From CAYUQT01 sp964596165 (GTDB taxonomy: Bacteria; Planctomycetota; Phycisphaerae; UBA1845; JAFGLZ01): a stretch of DNA of 64,000 bases. Shown one piece after another: positions 1 through 9,268 of this stretch. Position numbers and translations under genes: made by a program. How positions within the stretch are numbered: position 1 is the stretch's first letter; each line of letters begins with the position of its first letter. A model generated the notes under the pieces. That model was not told the DNA's origin and ran no database searches. It worked only from the letters and a program-made list of their open reading frames with translations. Location: NCBI GenBank assembly GCA_964596165.1, contig CAZQTW010000006.1, positions 62,001 through 126,000 on the forward strand. Direction: 5' to 3'.

Positions 1-129
1 GAACACCCCACGCGCGTGCAATGGGTAGGTGTGACGCTGATCCTTGTGGGTGTGTGGTTGGTGGCCAGCCAAGTTCGAAGCGAACCGACCAACCCCAAAC
101 CCAGCCCGGCGATAACGAAGAAAGCGTAG
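1..129 (+). CDS. C-terminal end of DMT/EamA-like transporter (partial)
   Basis: Reading frame 1 is open from the window edge to a TAG at 127-129 and encodes 42 residues. They form one hydrophobic helix (VQWVGVTLILVGVWLVASQ) followed by a short, basic, proline-rich tail. An 'E-x-P-x-x-x-QW-x-G-x-x-LI' segment just before the last membrane helix is typical of the final helix of EamA/DMT-family drug/metabolite exporters, so I read this as the 3' end of such a gene. The rest lies outside the window. The fragment is too short for a substrate assignment, and another multi-helix membrane protein is possible. Confidence 0.6.
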   Translation, partial: EHPTRVQWVGVTLILVGVWLVASQVRSEPTNPKPSPAITKKA

Positions 130-229
130 CACGCTTGCGGGTCGCAGGACGGTCGGGCAGGCGCCGGCGTCGCCGGATGCAGCAACGTGAGGGGGCGGGG
201 TCGTAGTCTTTGCCCTCCCCTTCCGGCAT

Positions 230-1033
230 CTATTCCCGCCGCTCACTTTCCTCTTCTTCGCGACTGTCATCCGCTTCTGCCGGCTCAACGATGGGAATTG
301 GATTGGGAAACCCTTTCTTCTCGCAGATGGCATCGACCACGTCATCAAAGGCTTGGATCTTGAAGCTATCGAGCTTCAGTTTGCGCTGGGATTGATTGTC
401 CTGATAGAACAGCGTCAGCCAGCCCTTGGCATGGTACTGGCCGGAATCCAATGACGTCATCGCCTCCCAGGGAATCGTTCGGCGGTTGTACGTCAGACCG
501 CTGTCATCGACGATGACGCGCGTCCGCCAGATCATGACGAAGAACACCGCCCCCAGCAGCGATAGGATCGTGCATGCGACGAAGAAGAACTTCTGTTGTT
601 TGATTGAATCCTCGCGGTAGTCCGCCGGAGTCTGCTCCCAACTGGCGGAAATCACGTTCCCCAAGACAGGGTCCTTGGTCTTCTCGACCTCCAATTCGAG
701 TCGGCCATATTGCCCGACATAGTGCCAATACTCGTTCTCCTCTTTGACGCCCGGCCTGATGAGGAGAGGATTGCCCAACTCATTCAGAACCTCGGCTTTC
801 GCCATTCCCCCTCGGTACTTCTTCCTCGGTATCACCGGATCGGCATAATCGAGTTTGGGATGCGGCTTGGGCAAGTGTTCGAGCTTCAGGTCGGATTGAA
901 AGATCTCCATCGACTTTCGGGGATAGCGGTACCAGCCGTCGATGGCGAACCACACGGCGAAAACAGCCAGCGCCAAGGCAATGATTCCGCAGCGCGCCAG
1001 GCGCTCATTGGTTGTCCCGGTTTCAACTCGCAT
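230..1033 (-). CDS. Two-helix membrane protein with PH-like C-terminal domain
   Basis: This 267-residue protein has a membrane helix near residues 14-30 and a second near 148-170. Between them is an extracytoplasmic segment that includes GMAKAEVLNELGNPLLI, a pattern resembling the start of SmpA/BamE-type folds. After the second helix comes a region (WRTRVIVDDSGLTY...IPWEAMTSLDSG) that looks like a bacterial pleckstrin-homology-type domain, then an acidic tail. The start is supported by a GAGGAGG ribosome site about nine bases upstream of the ATG. It is transcribed away from the PA14/PKD operon that begins at 1256. I cannot assign a function; the PH-like reading is inference from pattern only. 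Confidence 0.7.
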   Translation of the reverse strand: MRVETGTTNERLARCGIIALALAVFAVWFAIDGWYRYPRKSMEIFQSDLKLEHLPKPHPKLDYADPVIPRKKYRGGMAKAEVLNELGNPLLIRPGVKEENEYWHYVGQYGRLELEVEKTKDPVLGNVISASWEQTPADYREDSIKQQKFFFVACTILSLLGAVFFVMIWRTRVIVDDSGLTYNRRTIPWEAMTSLDSGQYHAKGWLTLFYQDNQSQRKLKLDSFKIQAFDDVVDAICEKKGFPNPIPIVEPAEADDSREEEESERRE

Positions 1034-1197
1034 GCAATCCGACCTCCTCAGTTGAGCTCGCGACCCCTTCCGTCGGGGAAGTCTCTTATTATCCTTTCAG
1101 CGCCGGTTACTGTTTGCAAGAGCATTGCCGGAACCGGTTGAGGCGAACCGAACCCTCCGGCACCCAAGCTTCGATTCACGGGGGGTCGGCGACCCGG

Positions 1198-1226
1198 TTG
1201 TTATGGAACAGGTGGTTGCCTATAAT
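1198..1226 (+). promoter_or_regulatory. Sigma-70-type promoter for the PA14/PKD-TPR operon
   Basis: TTGTTA (1198-1203) and a perfect TATAAT (1221-1226) are separated by 17 bases. Transcription would start near 1233. That rules out the upstream TTG/ATG candidates at 1226 and 1235 and supports the ATG at 1256 as the start of the next gene. Confidence 0.6.
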
Positions 1227-1255
1227 TGTTGAATATGTCGTCTTTGGCGAGGATC

Positions 1256-3493
1256 ATGCCCATTTCGAATTGGCCGCGTTTCGGAGCCGCATTCCTCGCC
1301 TTCGGCTTTGCCTACAAGTCGTTACACGCGGATGTCGCCGCCTGGTGGGATTCACGATGGCCGTGGCGGCGGCTGGTGTTGGTCTCCACACCGCGCAGTG
1401 CCCTGCCCGGATCTGACGCCGCCTGGGCGGAGATCTTCACCCACGGGGCTGCGAAGCCCGATGCGTCGGATGTCCGCGTTGTCACCGCCGACGGCCAAGT
1501 CGTCAAGTTCTTCGTGATGCAGTCGGGTCCCGATGATCGCGCCCGCGTGTGTTTCTCACTCACGGGTCGCGCAAACAAGTACTTCCTCTACTACGGGAAT
1601 GCCCAAGCCATCCCCGTGGAGAGCGACTGGCGCCCCGAACGAGGCGTCCTCTTGGAGGGTTGGCCCTACAAGGGAGGAGCGATCTCGTCGTTTGCCCAGA
1701 CGCAACAGACGTTTCAGAACGCGGGCCCCCTTGCGGGGCGTGCCTTCGTCCCCAACGTGTTCTTGGGAGTCAACCCCTTCGGCCCCTCCGTCGACTACTG
1801 CCACCGATACACCGGGTGGCTGGTGTGCGAGCAATCGGGAAGCCATGTGTTCGCGACGACGAGCAAGGATGCCTCGTTCCTTGAGATCGACGGGAAAATG
1901 GTTGTTCAGTGGCCCGGCCGTCATGGTCCGACCGCCGACGCCCGCATGACCGGACGGGTCGATCTGACCCGCGGGCTTCACAAGCTGGTTTACCACCACG
2001 TCTCGATAGGCCCCGACGGCCGTGCGGTCGCGGCGTGGCAGCCCCCGGGAGCCCCCGCGCCGACGGTGATTCCGCCCGGCGCATTTGCCCCCGTGGCCAA
2101 GGGAACCTCCGGCGATCTGGATCGGTATGGAACCCGGTTCCAGGCCGACTTTGACCTTGACGGTCCCCATGAGACGTTCTTTCGGAATCAATACACCTAT
2201 CGATATACGTTCCAAGCCCGACTGAGTGAGGGCATGGGACCCGACGTTCGGTACGAGTGGGATTTCGGCGACGGTCAGACCGCAGAACGTGAGAGAGTCG
2301 AACACGTGTATCTCAGTGACGGGATCAAGACCGTGACGCTCCAGGTCCGTCTCGGCGGACGTCGATCGATCATCCGGAACCGAATACTGGTGACGCGGAA
2401 TTGGAGCCGCGTTGCGGAGTCCAAGATAGAGCCGGTCGATGCGCATGCACGAATTGTGGCGGGTTACCGCTTCGCCGATCTCACCGCCGCCGATCTGCTC
2501 ACGGCGTTTTGGATGCTCAAACGAACCGGTCAAGAGAAGGCCTGCCTGACCGCCGTGCAGGACCTGCCCCATCGGGTCGGCCAAGCGGAGCCGGCATCCG
2601 TCGCCGATGCGCTCTCCGAACTGCGAACGGTCCTGGTCGATGAGGCAGGGCGACCCGAGTTGGCGGTCAAGTGGTTTGAATCCGTCGAGACCCAGGCCGG
2701 CGACGTGGCGCTGAAGGCGACGGCCTGCGCCATCGCCGGTCGCATCCTTCTGGATGAGCTCGGTGATGTGGGGGGCGCGCAGGCGGCCTTCGAGCGGGCC
2801 CTGAAGCAATACGCCGACAAAACGCGAAGCCCGGCAATCCGCCAGTCGCGAATCGGCCTGGGAGATGTCTTTCTCCGAACGGGTCGGTATCGCGAGGCGG
2901 AGGAGGCCTACCTCCAAGTCGGAGCAACAACCCCCGCGCAAAAGATGAACATCCATGTGGGCAGCTATGCACGTGCGGTGGACGACTACCTACGACGCAA
3001 GGAATTCGAGGCCGCGTCCGAACAACTGGACCGCTGGGAGTTCGAGTACCCGGTGGAGAAGCTCCGCGGCTACAGCACATTGATGCGAGCGGAATTGCTC
3101 CATCTTCAGAAGCGATACCGACAGGTCGTTCGCCTGGTGGAGGGCTTCCCTCTGGTCGTGGTGGAGGGAAGAAGAGCCGAGGATCCGGTCGATGTGATCT
3201 ACCTGACGACGCCACCGGACAGACTGCCGGACAGCTACACGGTGCGGCCGGCCGCGGGCGGCGATCGTCCCGGTTTCGGTACGGCGTTTCCGCCGAATCC
3301 GTACGGCATGGAAATGGGATTGCTGGCGGTTGATGCGCACGTCCAACTCAAACAGCGCGATCAGGCCCGGGAGGCGCTTCGGATGCTGATTCAGCTTTAC
3401 CCCGACAGCCCGCTGCTGGATCGGGCCAAGGAGCGGCTCAAGGAACTCGGCGGAACCGGCGGGTCCGCCTCATCCCAGGGAGGCAGGCGATGA
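1256..3493 (+). CDS. Secreted PA14/PKD-domain protein with C-terminal TPR repeats
   Basis: The 745-residue product begins with a short signal peptide (FGAAFLAFGFAYKSLHA). A segment around residues 25-110 resembles DUF2341-type domains (WWDSRWPWRR, then YFLYYGNAQA). A PA14-like module follows at about 165-270 (GWLVCEQSGSHVFATTSKD..FLEIDG). A PKD domain lies near 310-385 and carries the diagnostic YEWDFGDGQT. TPR-like helices fill the C-terminal half, ending with LIQLYPDSPLLDRAKERLKEL. The ATG at 1256 is chosen because GCGAGGA precedes it and a TATAAT promoter ends at 1226. The stop overlaps the start of the downstream lipoprotein (ATGA), so the two are probably co-translated. It is likely an exported scaffold or carbohydrate-contacting protein; the substrate is unknown. 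Confidence 0.8.
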   Translation: MPISNWPRFGAAFLAFGFAYKSLHADVAAWWDSRWPWRRLVLVSTPRSALPGSDAAWAEIFTHGAAKPDASDVRVVTADGQVVKFFVMQSGPDDRARVCFSLTGRANKYFLYYGNAQAIPVESDWRPERGVLLEGWPYKGGAISSFAQTQQTFQNAGPLAGRAFVPNVFLGVNPFGPSVDYCHRYTGWLVCEQSGSHVFATTSKDASFLEIDGKMVVQWPGRHGPTADARMTGRVDLTRGLHKLVYHHVSIGPDGRAVAAWQPPGAPAPTVIPPGAFAPVAKGTSGDLDRYGTRFQADFDLDGPHETFFRNQYTYRYTFQARLSEGMGPDVRYEWDFGDGQTAERERVEHVYLSDGIKTVTLQVRLGGRRSIIRNRILVTRNWSRVAESKIEPVDAHARIVAGYRFADLTAADLLTAFWMLKRTGQEKACLTAVQDLPHRVGQAEPASVADALSELRTVLVDEAGRPELAVKWFESVETQAGDVALKATACAIAGRILLDELGDVGGAQAAFERALKQYADKTRSPAIRQSRIGLGDVFLRTGRYREAEEAYLQVGATTPAQKMNIHVGSYARAVDDYLRRKEFEAASEQLDRWEFEYPVEKLRGYSTLMRAELLHLQKRYRQVVRLVEGFPLVVVEGRRAEDPVDVIYLTTPPDRLPDSYTVRPAAGGDRPGFGTAFPPNPYGMEMGLLAVDAHVQLKQRDQAREALRMLIQLYPDSPLLDRAKERLKELGGTGGSASSQGGRR

Positions 3494-4380
3494 GTCCGTA
3501 TCCCCAGAAACGAAATCGTGTTCTTGTGTCGCTTACCCTGGCGGGGCTCGCCCTTGCCTGCGGTTGTGCTTCACCGGCAAGAACGCCGACCACGCGTGTG
3601 AGTGCCGTCGCGCCCGCGAAAAGGCCGGCCACGTGTGCCGTCGGCGACGCCGGTTCTGAGGTCGACCGGATTGGCGACCTCATCCGGCAGGATCCGGTTG
3701 CCTATATCGAATCGTGTCTGGATCGGTGTCGCACCATCAACGAATTCACCACGACGTTCTATCGCCAGGAGCGACTGGGAATCGTACCAACGCTTCATCC
3801 CGTCGAACGCATCTTCGTCAAGTGGCGTCGCACGCCGCTCAGCATCAAGTTTGATCTTCCCGATGAAACCAGCGAATACGCCGAGTCGGTCTACGTGGAG
3901 GGCAAGAACAAGAACGAGATCTTGGTACTGCCCAGACACGGATTGCTCGGATTGCCGCCGAATGTGATCAAGGCACCGCTTCAATGGAGTATCACGTTTC
4001 AGAAAGCGAAAAACCCCATTACGGACTTCGGACCTGAACGGATGCTCGAACGCGTGATGAAGAAGGTCGTTCTGGCCCGCAAGTACGGCGGTCCGATCAT
4101 CGAATACCGAGGGATCACAAAGCTCCAACTGACCGCTCAAGTGGCTCACCACATCGAGATTGTCAATCCGCCGCAACCGGATTTTCCCCACGCGAAGGTG
4201 GATCTCTACATCGACACCCGGCTTCAGATTCCGGCCGGATCGTATTGTTGGACAAAGGACAACATGCTCGACTCGATGTATCTTTACTCCGACATGAACC
4301 TCAGGCCTCACCTGACGGACGAGGATTTCGTCATCGTCCGTCCGTTGGGCACACGACCCGCATCCAAGCCAAAGGCGTGA
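3490..4380 (+). CDS. DUF1571-type lipoprotein
   Basis: The 296-residue product has a lipoprotein signal: basic start, hydrophobic run and lipobox LACGC, so Cys at about residue 26 is the probable lipidated residue. The mature part contains C-x3-C-x-TI-x-E-(F/T)-T-x-x-YRQER, RHGLLG and a long region resembling outer-membrane lipoprotein carrier (LolA-like) folds. This matches my memory of DUF1571 proteins, which are common in planctomycetes. It overlaps the upstream PA14/PKD gene by four bases (ATGA), so the pair forms an operon. The molecular role is unknown; LolA-like lipid or lipoprotein handling is only an inference. Confidence 0.75.
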   Translation: MSPYPQKRNRVLVSLTLAGLALACGCASPARTPTTRVSAVAPAKRPATCAVGDAGSEVDRIGDLIRQDPVAYIESCLDRCRTINEFTTTFYRQERLGIVPTLHPVERIFVKWRRTPLSIKFDLPDETSEYAESVYVEGKNKNEILVLPRHGLLGLPPNVIKAPLQWSITFQKAKNPITDFGPERMLERVMKKVVLARKYGGPIIEYRGITKLQLTAQVAHHIEIVNPPQPDFPHAKVDLYIDTRLQIPAGSYCWTKDNMLDSMYLYSDMNLRPHLTDEDFVIVRPLGTRPASKPKA

Positions 4381-4464
4381 GCTTGCCCGCGGCCCGACAG
4401 AATCGACAGGTGAGACCGGGCAGCGACGAATCCTGCTGCGGCGCAACGCGAACGGAGCGCGCGA

Positions 4465-6651
4465 TCACTCAGTACGATAGGGTCGACCGGCAAGATAGGA
4501 CTGCTTCCTAAGATTGTACTTTGAAGCTTGGGCCGGATCGGTGGTCGAACTCAATTCGATGGCCTGCTGAATCTTCTGAACCGCCTGCTCGAAGTTGCCT
4601 GTTTCCGCGTAGGCCGCCGCCAGCGTGTCAAGGAGCATCGGATTAAGCATTCGTGTCTTTTCACAGACTCGGAGGGCATGCTGAAGGGCTTCGGAGCCGT
4701 TTCGAATGTCGTCCCTCGGACACGTAGCCAGAACCCAGGCAAGTGTGTTGACAAGGTTAATGTGATCCGGCATGTTCTTCGCGGCCTTGCGGAGGATGGC
4801 AACCGCCTCCTCGTAACGACGATTGTGCAGGAAGTTTCTGACGAGGTTCTCGTAGGGCGGAGGGTAGAAGGGGTTGCACTCAATGGCCTTGTGGAATGCC
4901 GCAAGGGCCTCGCCAATCTGGTTCTTCTGCAGAAGGGCCAGACCCCGAACGTTATGGGCGACACCATTGTTGGGATCAACGTAGATGGCACGATCCGCTG
5001 CTTCAAGAGCCTCGTTGGGCTTATTGAGCCGAACCAGTACCACGGCTAGGTTTGCCGGTGCTTCAGCATTGGTCGGATTGATCCGCAACACTTCCATGTA
5101 GCAATGGGCGGCGTCTTCGAGTTTGCCCTTGGAGGCCAGAAGATTCCCGTAGTTGAGCCACGCGATCAGGAAGTCCGGGCGATGAGCCACGGCAGACCGG
5201 TACGAAGTGACGATCATTTCATTGTCCAGTCCGGCTCGTCGGAGGGCCTCGGCCAGGTTGTAGTAGGCCACGGCTGATTGCCTGTCGACGTTGATGGCCT
5301 CGAGCCAGAGAACCACCTCATTCTCCCAATGTCGCGTTTGCCGAAATGTCAGGGGCAGACAGACGAGCGCAGCCAGTATCGGAACCACAGATTGAATGCG
5401 AAACAGTCGCCCCATCCCGTCGGCGTCCGTCCTCCGCCACCAAGCCAAGACCGCCATGCCCACCACCATCGACACGGAAAGGCTCGGCAGGTAGCTGTAG
5501 CGGTCGGCCACCAGATGAGCGCCCACCTGAATGAGCCCCAGCATCGGAAAGACCGTGATCAAGTAGCAGGCACCCGCGGCGGTCAGGCCGGGGCACCGTC
5601 TTCGAACGACGACAAGAACGACGGCAATCCCCAACACCAGCACCGAGGCGAGGATGATGCTGTCCCTCATTCCGGACAGCGATGCGGGCATCTCATACAG
5701 GGGACTCAGTCGAATAGGCAGAACCGTCTTGTAGAGATAGAAGGCCAGCCCGTAGACGGCCACGAGGATCCTTGCCCCCACGCCGTGCCTGGCGTATTCC
5801 ATCATGGCGCCCGCTTCGGCCTGGCCGGCGATCGCCACCAATCCGGCCGCGAATGCCATGACGAAGAATGGAACCTTCTCGAAAAGTATCGACTCCGTTG
5901 CCGATGACTTCACCGATCCGGAGCCGAGAGCCAGTCTGCGCAAGGGGTAGACATCGAGAACGACCAGTACCAACGGGAGCGAGACGGCCGTTCCCTTTGA
6001 CAGGAGGGACAATGCGTAACACGCCAACGCGGTCGCGTAATAGCCCTTGCGTCCTTCGGCCCCCACGGGAAACGTACAAAACCGCAGGTAGGCCAGCAGC
6101 GTCAAGACATAAAACAGTCCGCTCAACACGTCTCGCCGCTCCGTGATCCACGCCACCGATTCCACACGAAGCGGATGAAGTGCGAAGACCACCATGACCG
6201 CGGCAGCGGCCCAACATGTCCCCGCATCGGCCGGTTCTTCGGGGACCTTGACCGCTCCACGTCCCGCCGGTCGAAGTGGGGGGTGCAGGGCACACCGAAA
6301 CAATCGCACCGCCAGGATATACACCAGCACCGCCGTCCCGGCATGCAACAGTACGTTCGTGAAGTGAAACCCTCCCGGTCGCTGGATGCCCCAAATCTGG
6401 TAGTCGATGGCGTAGCTTAACCAAGCGAGAGGCTGATACGGCCCGGTGTGTGTCGTCGTGAACATCCACGCCAAATTGGCGGGACTGAGCGAACGGATGT
6501 GCTCGTTTTCCACGACGGCGACGCGGTCATCCCACACAAACGTGCCGGACAGCGCCGGACCAAAGGCAACGAAGACCAAGATCGCGCCGAGGAGGGGCAA
6601 CAACCCATAAAGTGTCCTTGGAGCAGCATCACGTGGCCTAACCGAGGGCAT
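4465..6651 (-). CDS. Polytopic glycosyltransferase-like protein with TPR domain (TMTC-like)
   Basis: The 728-residue protein has about ten to twelve membrane helices in its first 430 residues. It carries features of TMTC/DUF1736-type and PMT-like GT-C enzymes: FVWDDRVAVVEN in the first outer loop, then YQPLAWLSYAIDY. Five or more TPR units follow, ending with NTLAWVLATCPRDD and LLDTLAAAYAETG. The ATG at 6651 is chosen because GAGAGGA lies nine bases upstream; the longer frame would overlap the neighbouring gene. It probably transfers sugar from a lipid carrier to exported protein or glycan, with the TPR part binding a partner. It lies 61 bases downstream of a second GT-C/TPR gene whose C-terminal domain is clearly paralogous. 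The specific reaction is not determined. Confidence 0.75.
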   Translation of the reverse strand: MPSVRPRDAAPRTLYGLLPLLGAILVFVAFGPALSGTFVWDDRVAVVENEHIRSLSPANLAWMFTTTHTGPYQPLAWLSYAIDYQIWGIQRPGGFHFTNVLLHAGTAVLVYILAVRLFRCALHPPLRPAGRGAVKVPEEPADAGTCWAAAAVMVVFALHPLRVESVAWITERRDVLSGLFYVLTLLAYLRFCTFPVGAEGRKGYYATALACYALSLLSKGTAVSLPLVLVVLDVYPLRRLALGSGSVKSSATESILFEKVPFFVMAFAAGLVAIAGQAEAGAMMEYARHGVGARILVAVYGLAFYLYKTVLPIRLSPLYEMPASLSGMRDSIILASVLVLGIAVVLVVVRRRCPGLTAAGACYLITVFPMLGLIQVGAHLVADRYSYLPSLSVSMVVGMAVLAWWRRTDADGMGRLFRIQSVVPILAALVCLPLTFRQTRHWENEVVLWLEAINVDRQSAVAYYNLAEALRRAGLDNEMIVTSYRSAVAHRPDFLIAWLNYGNLLASKGKLEDAAHCYMEVLRINPTNAEAPANLAVVLVRLNKPNEALEAADRAIYVDPNNGVAHNVRGLALLQKNQIGEALAAFHKAIECNPFYPPPYENLVRNFLHNRRYEEAVAILRKAAKNMPDHINLVNTLAWVLATCPRDDIRNGSEALQHALRVCEKTRMLNPMLLDTLAAAYAETGNFEQAVQKIQQAIELSSTTDPAQASKYNLRKQSYLAGRPYRTE

Positions 6652-6712
6652 ACTGGCCATTCCTCTCGCCTCTGACTTGAAGACTATCGTACCATACCGC
6701 TCGAATCGACTC

Positions 6713-9109
6713 CTAGTGCTTTTGCCGATAAGCTTGTCCGCGCCGGTAGAGATCCAGCCGCTCCTGTAACCGACCCAGTCGTTCGCTGTCCCCCTTGGAC
6801 GCGGCAAGATCGGCTGCCCTCTGGGCAACAGCGACGGCCTGTTCAAACCGCCCGACTTCGGCATAAGCTGCGGCCAGCGAGTCCAGCAGGATCGGATCGT
6901 CCCCACCGGACGCTTGGCAAACCTTCTCGGCCCATGATACCGCCTCGTCTCCCCGCCGAAGATCATCCTGGGGGCACGTTGCCAGGATCCAGGCCAGATT
7001 GTTGGCGAGGGAAACCTGCAACGGTTGGGTTCTCAACCCCTCGCGCAACAGACGAATCGCCTCGTCATACCTCCCCTTGCGGACCATCGCAGTGGCAAGT
7101 TGATTGCGTGTCTCCACCCGGCTCGGGTCACGATGGAGCACCATCTGCCATGCTTCGATCGCCTTCTCGGCGTTGCCTTGTCGACTCAACACAAGTCCCA
7201 GGTTCTCCCGGGCCATCAGATGATGGGGGTTCATCGACAAGACCGTTTCATACTGCCGAACCGCTTCATCCAACTGGTTGTTGTCGGCCAGGACATTAGC
7301 AAGATTAAACGCAATCTCCGGCATGTCCGGAGCCGCTTGCCGGGCACGGCGAAGATGCTCAATCGCACGGGCGAAGTCGCCTCGAGAAGCATATGCCATC
7401 GCCAGGTTGTTCTCGGCCTCTGCCCAGCCGGGACGGACCCTGAGGGCCGTCTCGTAATGGTTGATCGCCTCATCCGGTCTGCCCTGTCTCGCCAGGAGAA
7501 TCGCCAGATCGTTGTGGGCCTCGGCGGACGTGGGCAAGATCGAAAGCGCCGCGTTCAAGTGAACGACGGCCTCCGCGTCGCGCCCCAGCCGCGACAGGGC
7601 AACGGCCAGGTTGTATTCGTTGTTGTAGCGCAGGTTTGCGGGTTCCTCGAATCCCGTCGCACGGTTCACAGGACCCAACAAAACCCCCATCAAGCCCGCC
7701 ACGACAACGGCAATCGCCCATCCGACGCGAGCCCTCCCGGTGAAGAGCCGAATCGCCGCCCACGCAGCGGAAACCACCAGCACGGGGACCGCCGGGAAGC
7801 GATACCGCGGGCTGTACTGAAACACTACAACCACAAACATGGGGATCGCGAGAAACAACAGTTCCGGGGCGAACCGAATCGGGTGACGAACGACAGCGGC
7901 CATTCCGACCAGACCCAGTCCGATCAACCAAGCCGTGGGAACAGGCGCAAGCCACAGCCCGCGAGCGATGCCGACGTCGCGCTCCCACGAGGGTTGATGC
8001 ACATCGCCGTAGTAGCGTCCGGAAAGAAACCAGTAGCCGCGTCTGAGAAACAGGCGAACGGCCCGGAAGGGATCCTCTCGCCAGTAGGCCAACGCCTGGT
8101 CTCGAAAGAAGCGATCGACGTCACGCCACCGCACGGGCCGGCCGGTAGCCTGTTGGTAAACTCGGGCGGCATCCGAGAACAGGCGGTCCCGTCCCCCGCT
8201 CACGCCGGGAATAGGAATATACGTTCCTATCGCGCCGGGCCCGTTGCCCTGACGCAACGTGATTCCCGGACAGGCGGTGATGGGAATGAACTCATGACAG
8301 ACGCGCCAGTTGTGCCACGTTGCCGGGGCAATGACCAATACGGCCAACACGGACGCGCCGACTGTTTGAAGACCCGCGGTTCGCCATGCCATGAATCCCG
8401 CGTTGCGTGTCGGATGAGAAGATCCCTGACGCATTCGGTCAGGTCGTTCGCCGGCCCCGTGTTCCCTCCGCGTCATGATCATCCAAACGGGCAGCACGAG
8501 CATCAACAACAGCATCGGCGGATTGGCCAGGCAGTTCAGCCCGAGAGCCAAACCGATCAAGGCGCAGCCCCACCATGCGGGTCTTCGCTGCCACTCAACC
8601 GCCGTCACCCAGAGAATGACCACCAGGAAGGCCTGCAGTGTGCTGTTGAGAATCCGTGTCGTGTAGAACGCGGGTTCATCGAGGACCAAATACATCAGCG
8701 CCGCGACCACGCCCACCGCAGCGCCGGCCCGTCGACGGCCAACCCAGGCCAACACAAGGGCCGTGAACAGATCCAGAGTGACCTGAGCCCCATACACGGC
8801 AAGCAGCCCGCCGCCCATGAATCGAAGGAGTCCAAGCAAATAAGGATACAGCGGCGCGGAGACGTAAGGGGTCGATCCGATCCACTCGCCTCCGGCTATT
8901 CGGCCGGCCCACTCCCAATAGACCGCGCCGTCGGTCACTGGGGCTTGCGAGAACGGATTGTGCCGAACATGATCAACAAGAATAGCCACTCGAAGCCCCG
9001 CACCGACTGCAAGTGCCGCCAGTATCGCCGGCCGGAACCAGCGACGGTCGGCCGAAGCGGAGCATGTCGGAGACCCCTTGCCGTGGATGCCCTTGGCGGT
9101 GTCCATCAT
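6713..9109 (-). CDS. GT39/ArnT-like membrane glycosyltransferase with TPR domain
   Basis: From the ATG at 9109 the product is 798 residues. It has a cytoplasmic leader, a first helix at about 25-45, and an outer loop with acidic residues (VTDGAVYWEWAGRI) in the position used by GT-C dolichyl-phosphate or undecaprenyl-phosphate sugar transferases. About ten further helices run to about residue 455. The C-terminal 340 residues are TPR repeats, with Asn/Ala signatures such as AEAHNDLAILLARQGRPDEA. The very end (NNLAWILATCPQDDLRRGDEA, then LLDSLAAAYAEVGRFEQAV) matches the end of the neighbouring 4465-6651 protein. No strong ribosome site is seen, and an ATG near 9182 is an alternative start. The gene is divergent from the polyphosphate kinase gene. 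The sugar donor and acceptor are unknown. Confidence 0.72.
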   Translation of the reverse strand: MMDTAKGIHGKGSPTCSASADRRWFRPAILAALAVGAGLRVAILVDHVRHNPFSQAPVTDGAVYWEWAGRIAGGEWIGSTPYVSAPLYPYLLGLLRFMGGGLLAVYGAQVTLDLFTALVLAWVGRRRAGAAVGVVAALMYLVLDEPAFYTTRILNSTLQAFLVVILWVTAVEWQRRPAWWGCALIGLALGLNCLANPPMLLLMLVLPVWMIMTRREHGAGERPDRMRQGSSHPTRNAGFMAWRTAGLQTVGASVLAVLVIAPATWHNWRVCHEFIPITACPGITLRQGNGPGAIGTYIPIPGVSGGRDRLFSDAARVYQQATGRPVRWRDVDRFFRDQALAYWREDPFRAVRLFLRRGYWFLSGRYYGDVHQPSWERDVGIARGLWLAPVPTAWLIGLGLVGMAAVVRHPIRFAPELLFLAIPMFVVVVFQYSPRYRFPAVPVLVVSAAWAAIRLFTGRARVGWAIAVVVAGLMGVLLGPVNRATGFEEPANLRYNNEYNLAVALSRLGRDAEAVVHLNAALSILPTSAEAHNDLAILLARQGRPDEAINHYETALRVRPGWAEAENNLAMAYASRGDFARAIEHLRRARQAAPDMPEIAFNLANVLADNNQLDEAVRQYETVLSMNPHHLMARENLGLVLSRQGNAEKAIEAWQMVLHRDPSRVETRNQLATAMVRKGRYDEAIRLLREGLRTQPLQVSLANNLAWILATCPQDDLRRGDEAVSWAEKVCQASGGDDPILLDSLAAAYAEVGRFEQAVAVAQRAADLAASKGDSERLGRLQERLDLYRRGQAYRQKH

Positions 9110-9268
9110 CGTGAGTATTGTAGCGCGTTTGTTGCCGAAAGTATCGCGCCTCCTCCGTTCCGGTGAGGTACGAACCTTCATGTCGTGGCCGTGGAAGACA
9201 TTCCAATTGCCTCGGGGCGAGTCACCGATCATATTACCCACATCGCCTCTCGGACAGGAGTACGTCCC

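Noticed and set aside
7025..9166. Plus-strand open frame of 713 codons
   Set aside because: Antisense to the GT39/TPR gene, which has clear helices and TPR units; the plus-frame product lacks any fold signature.
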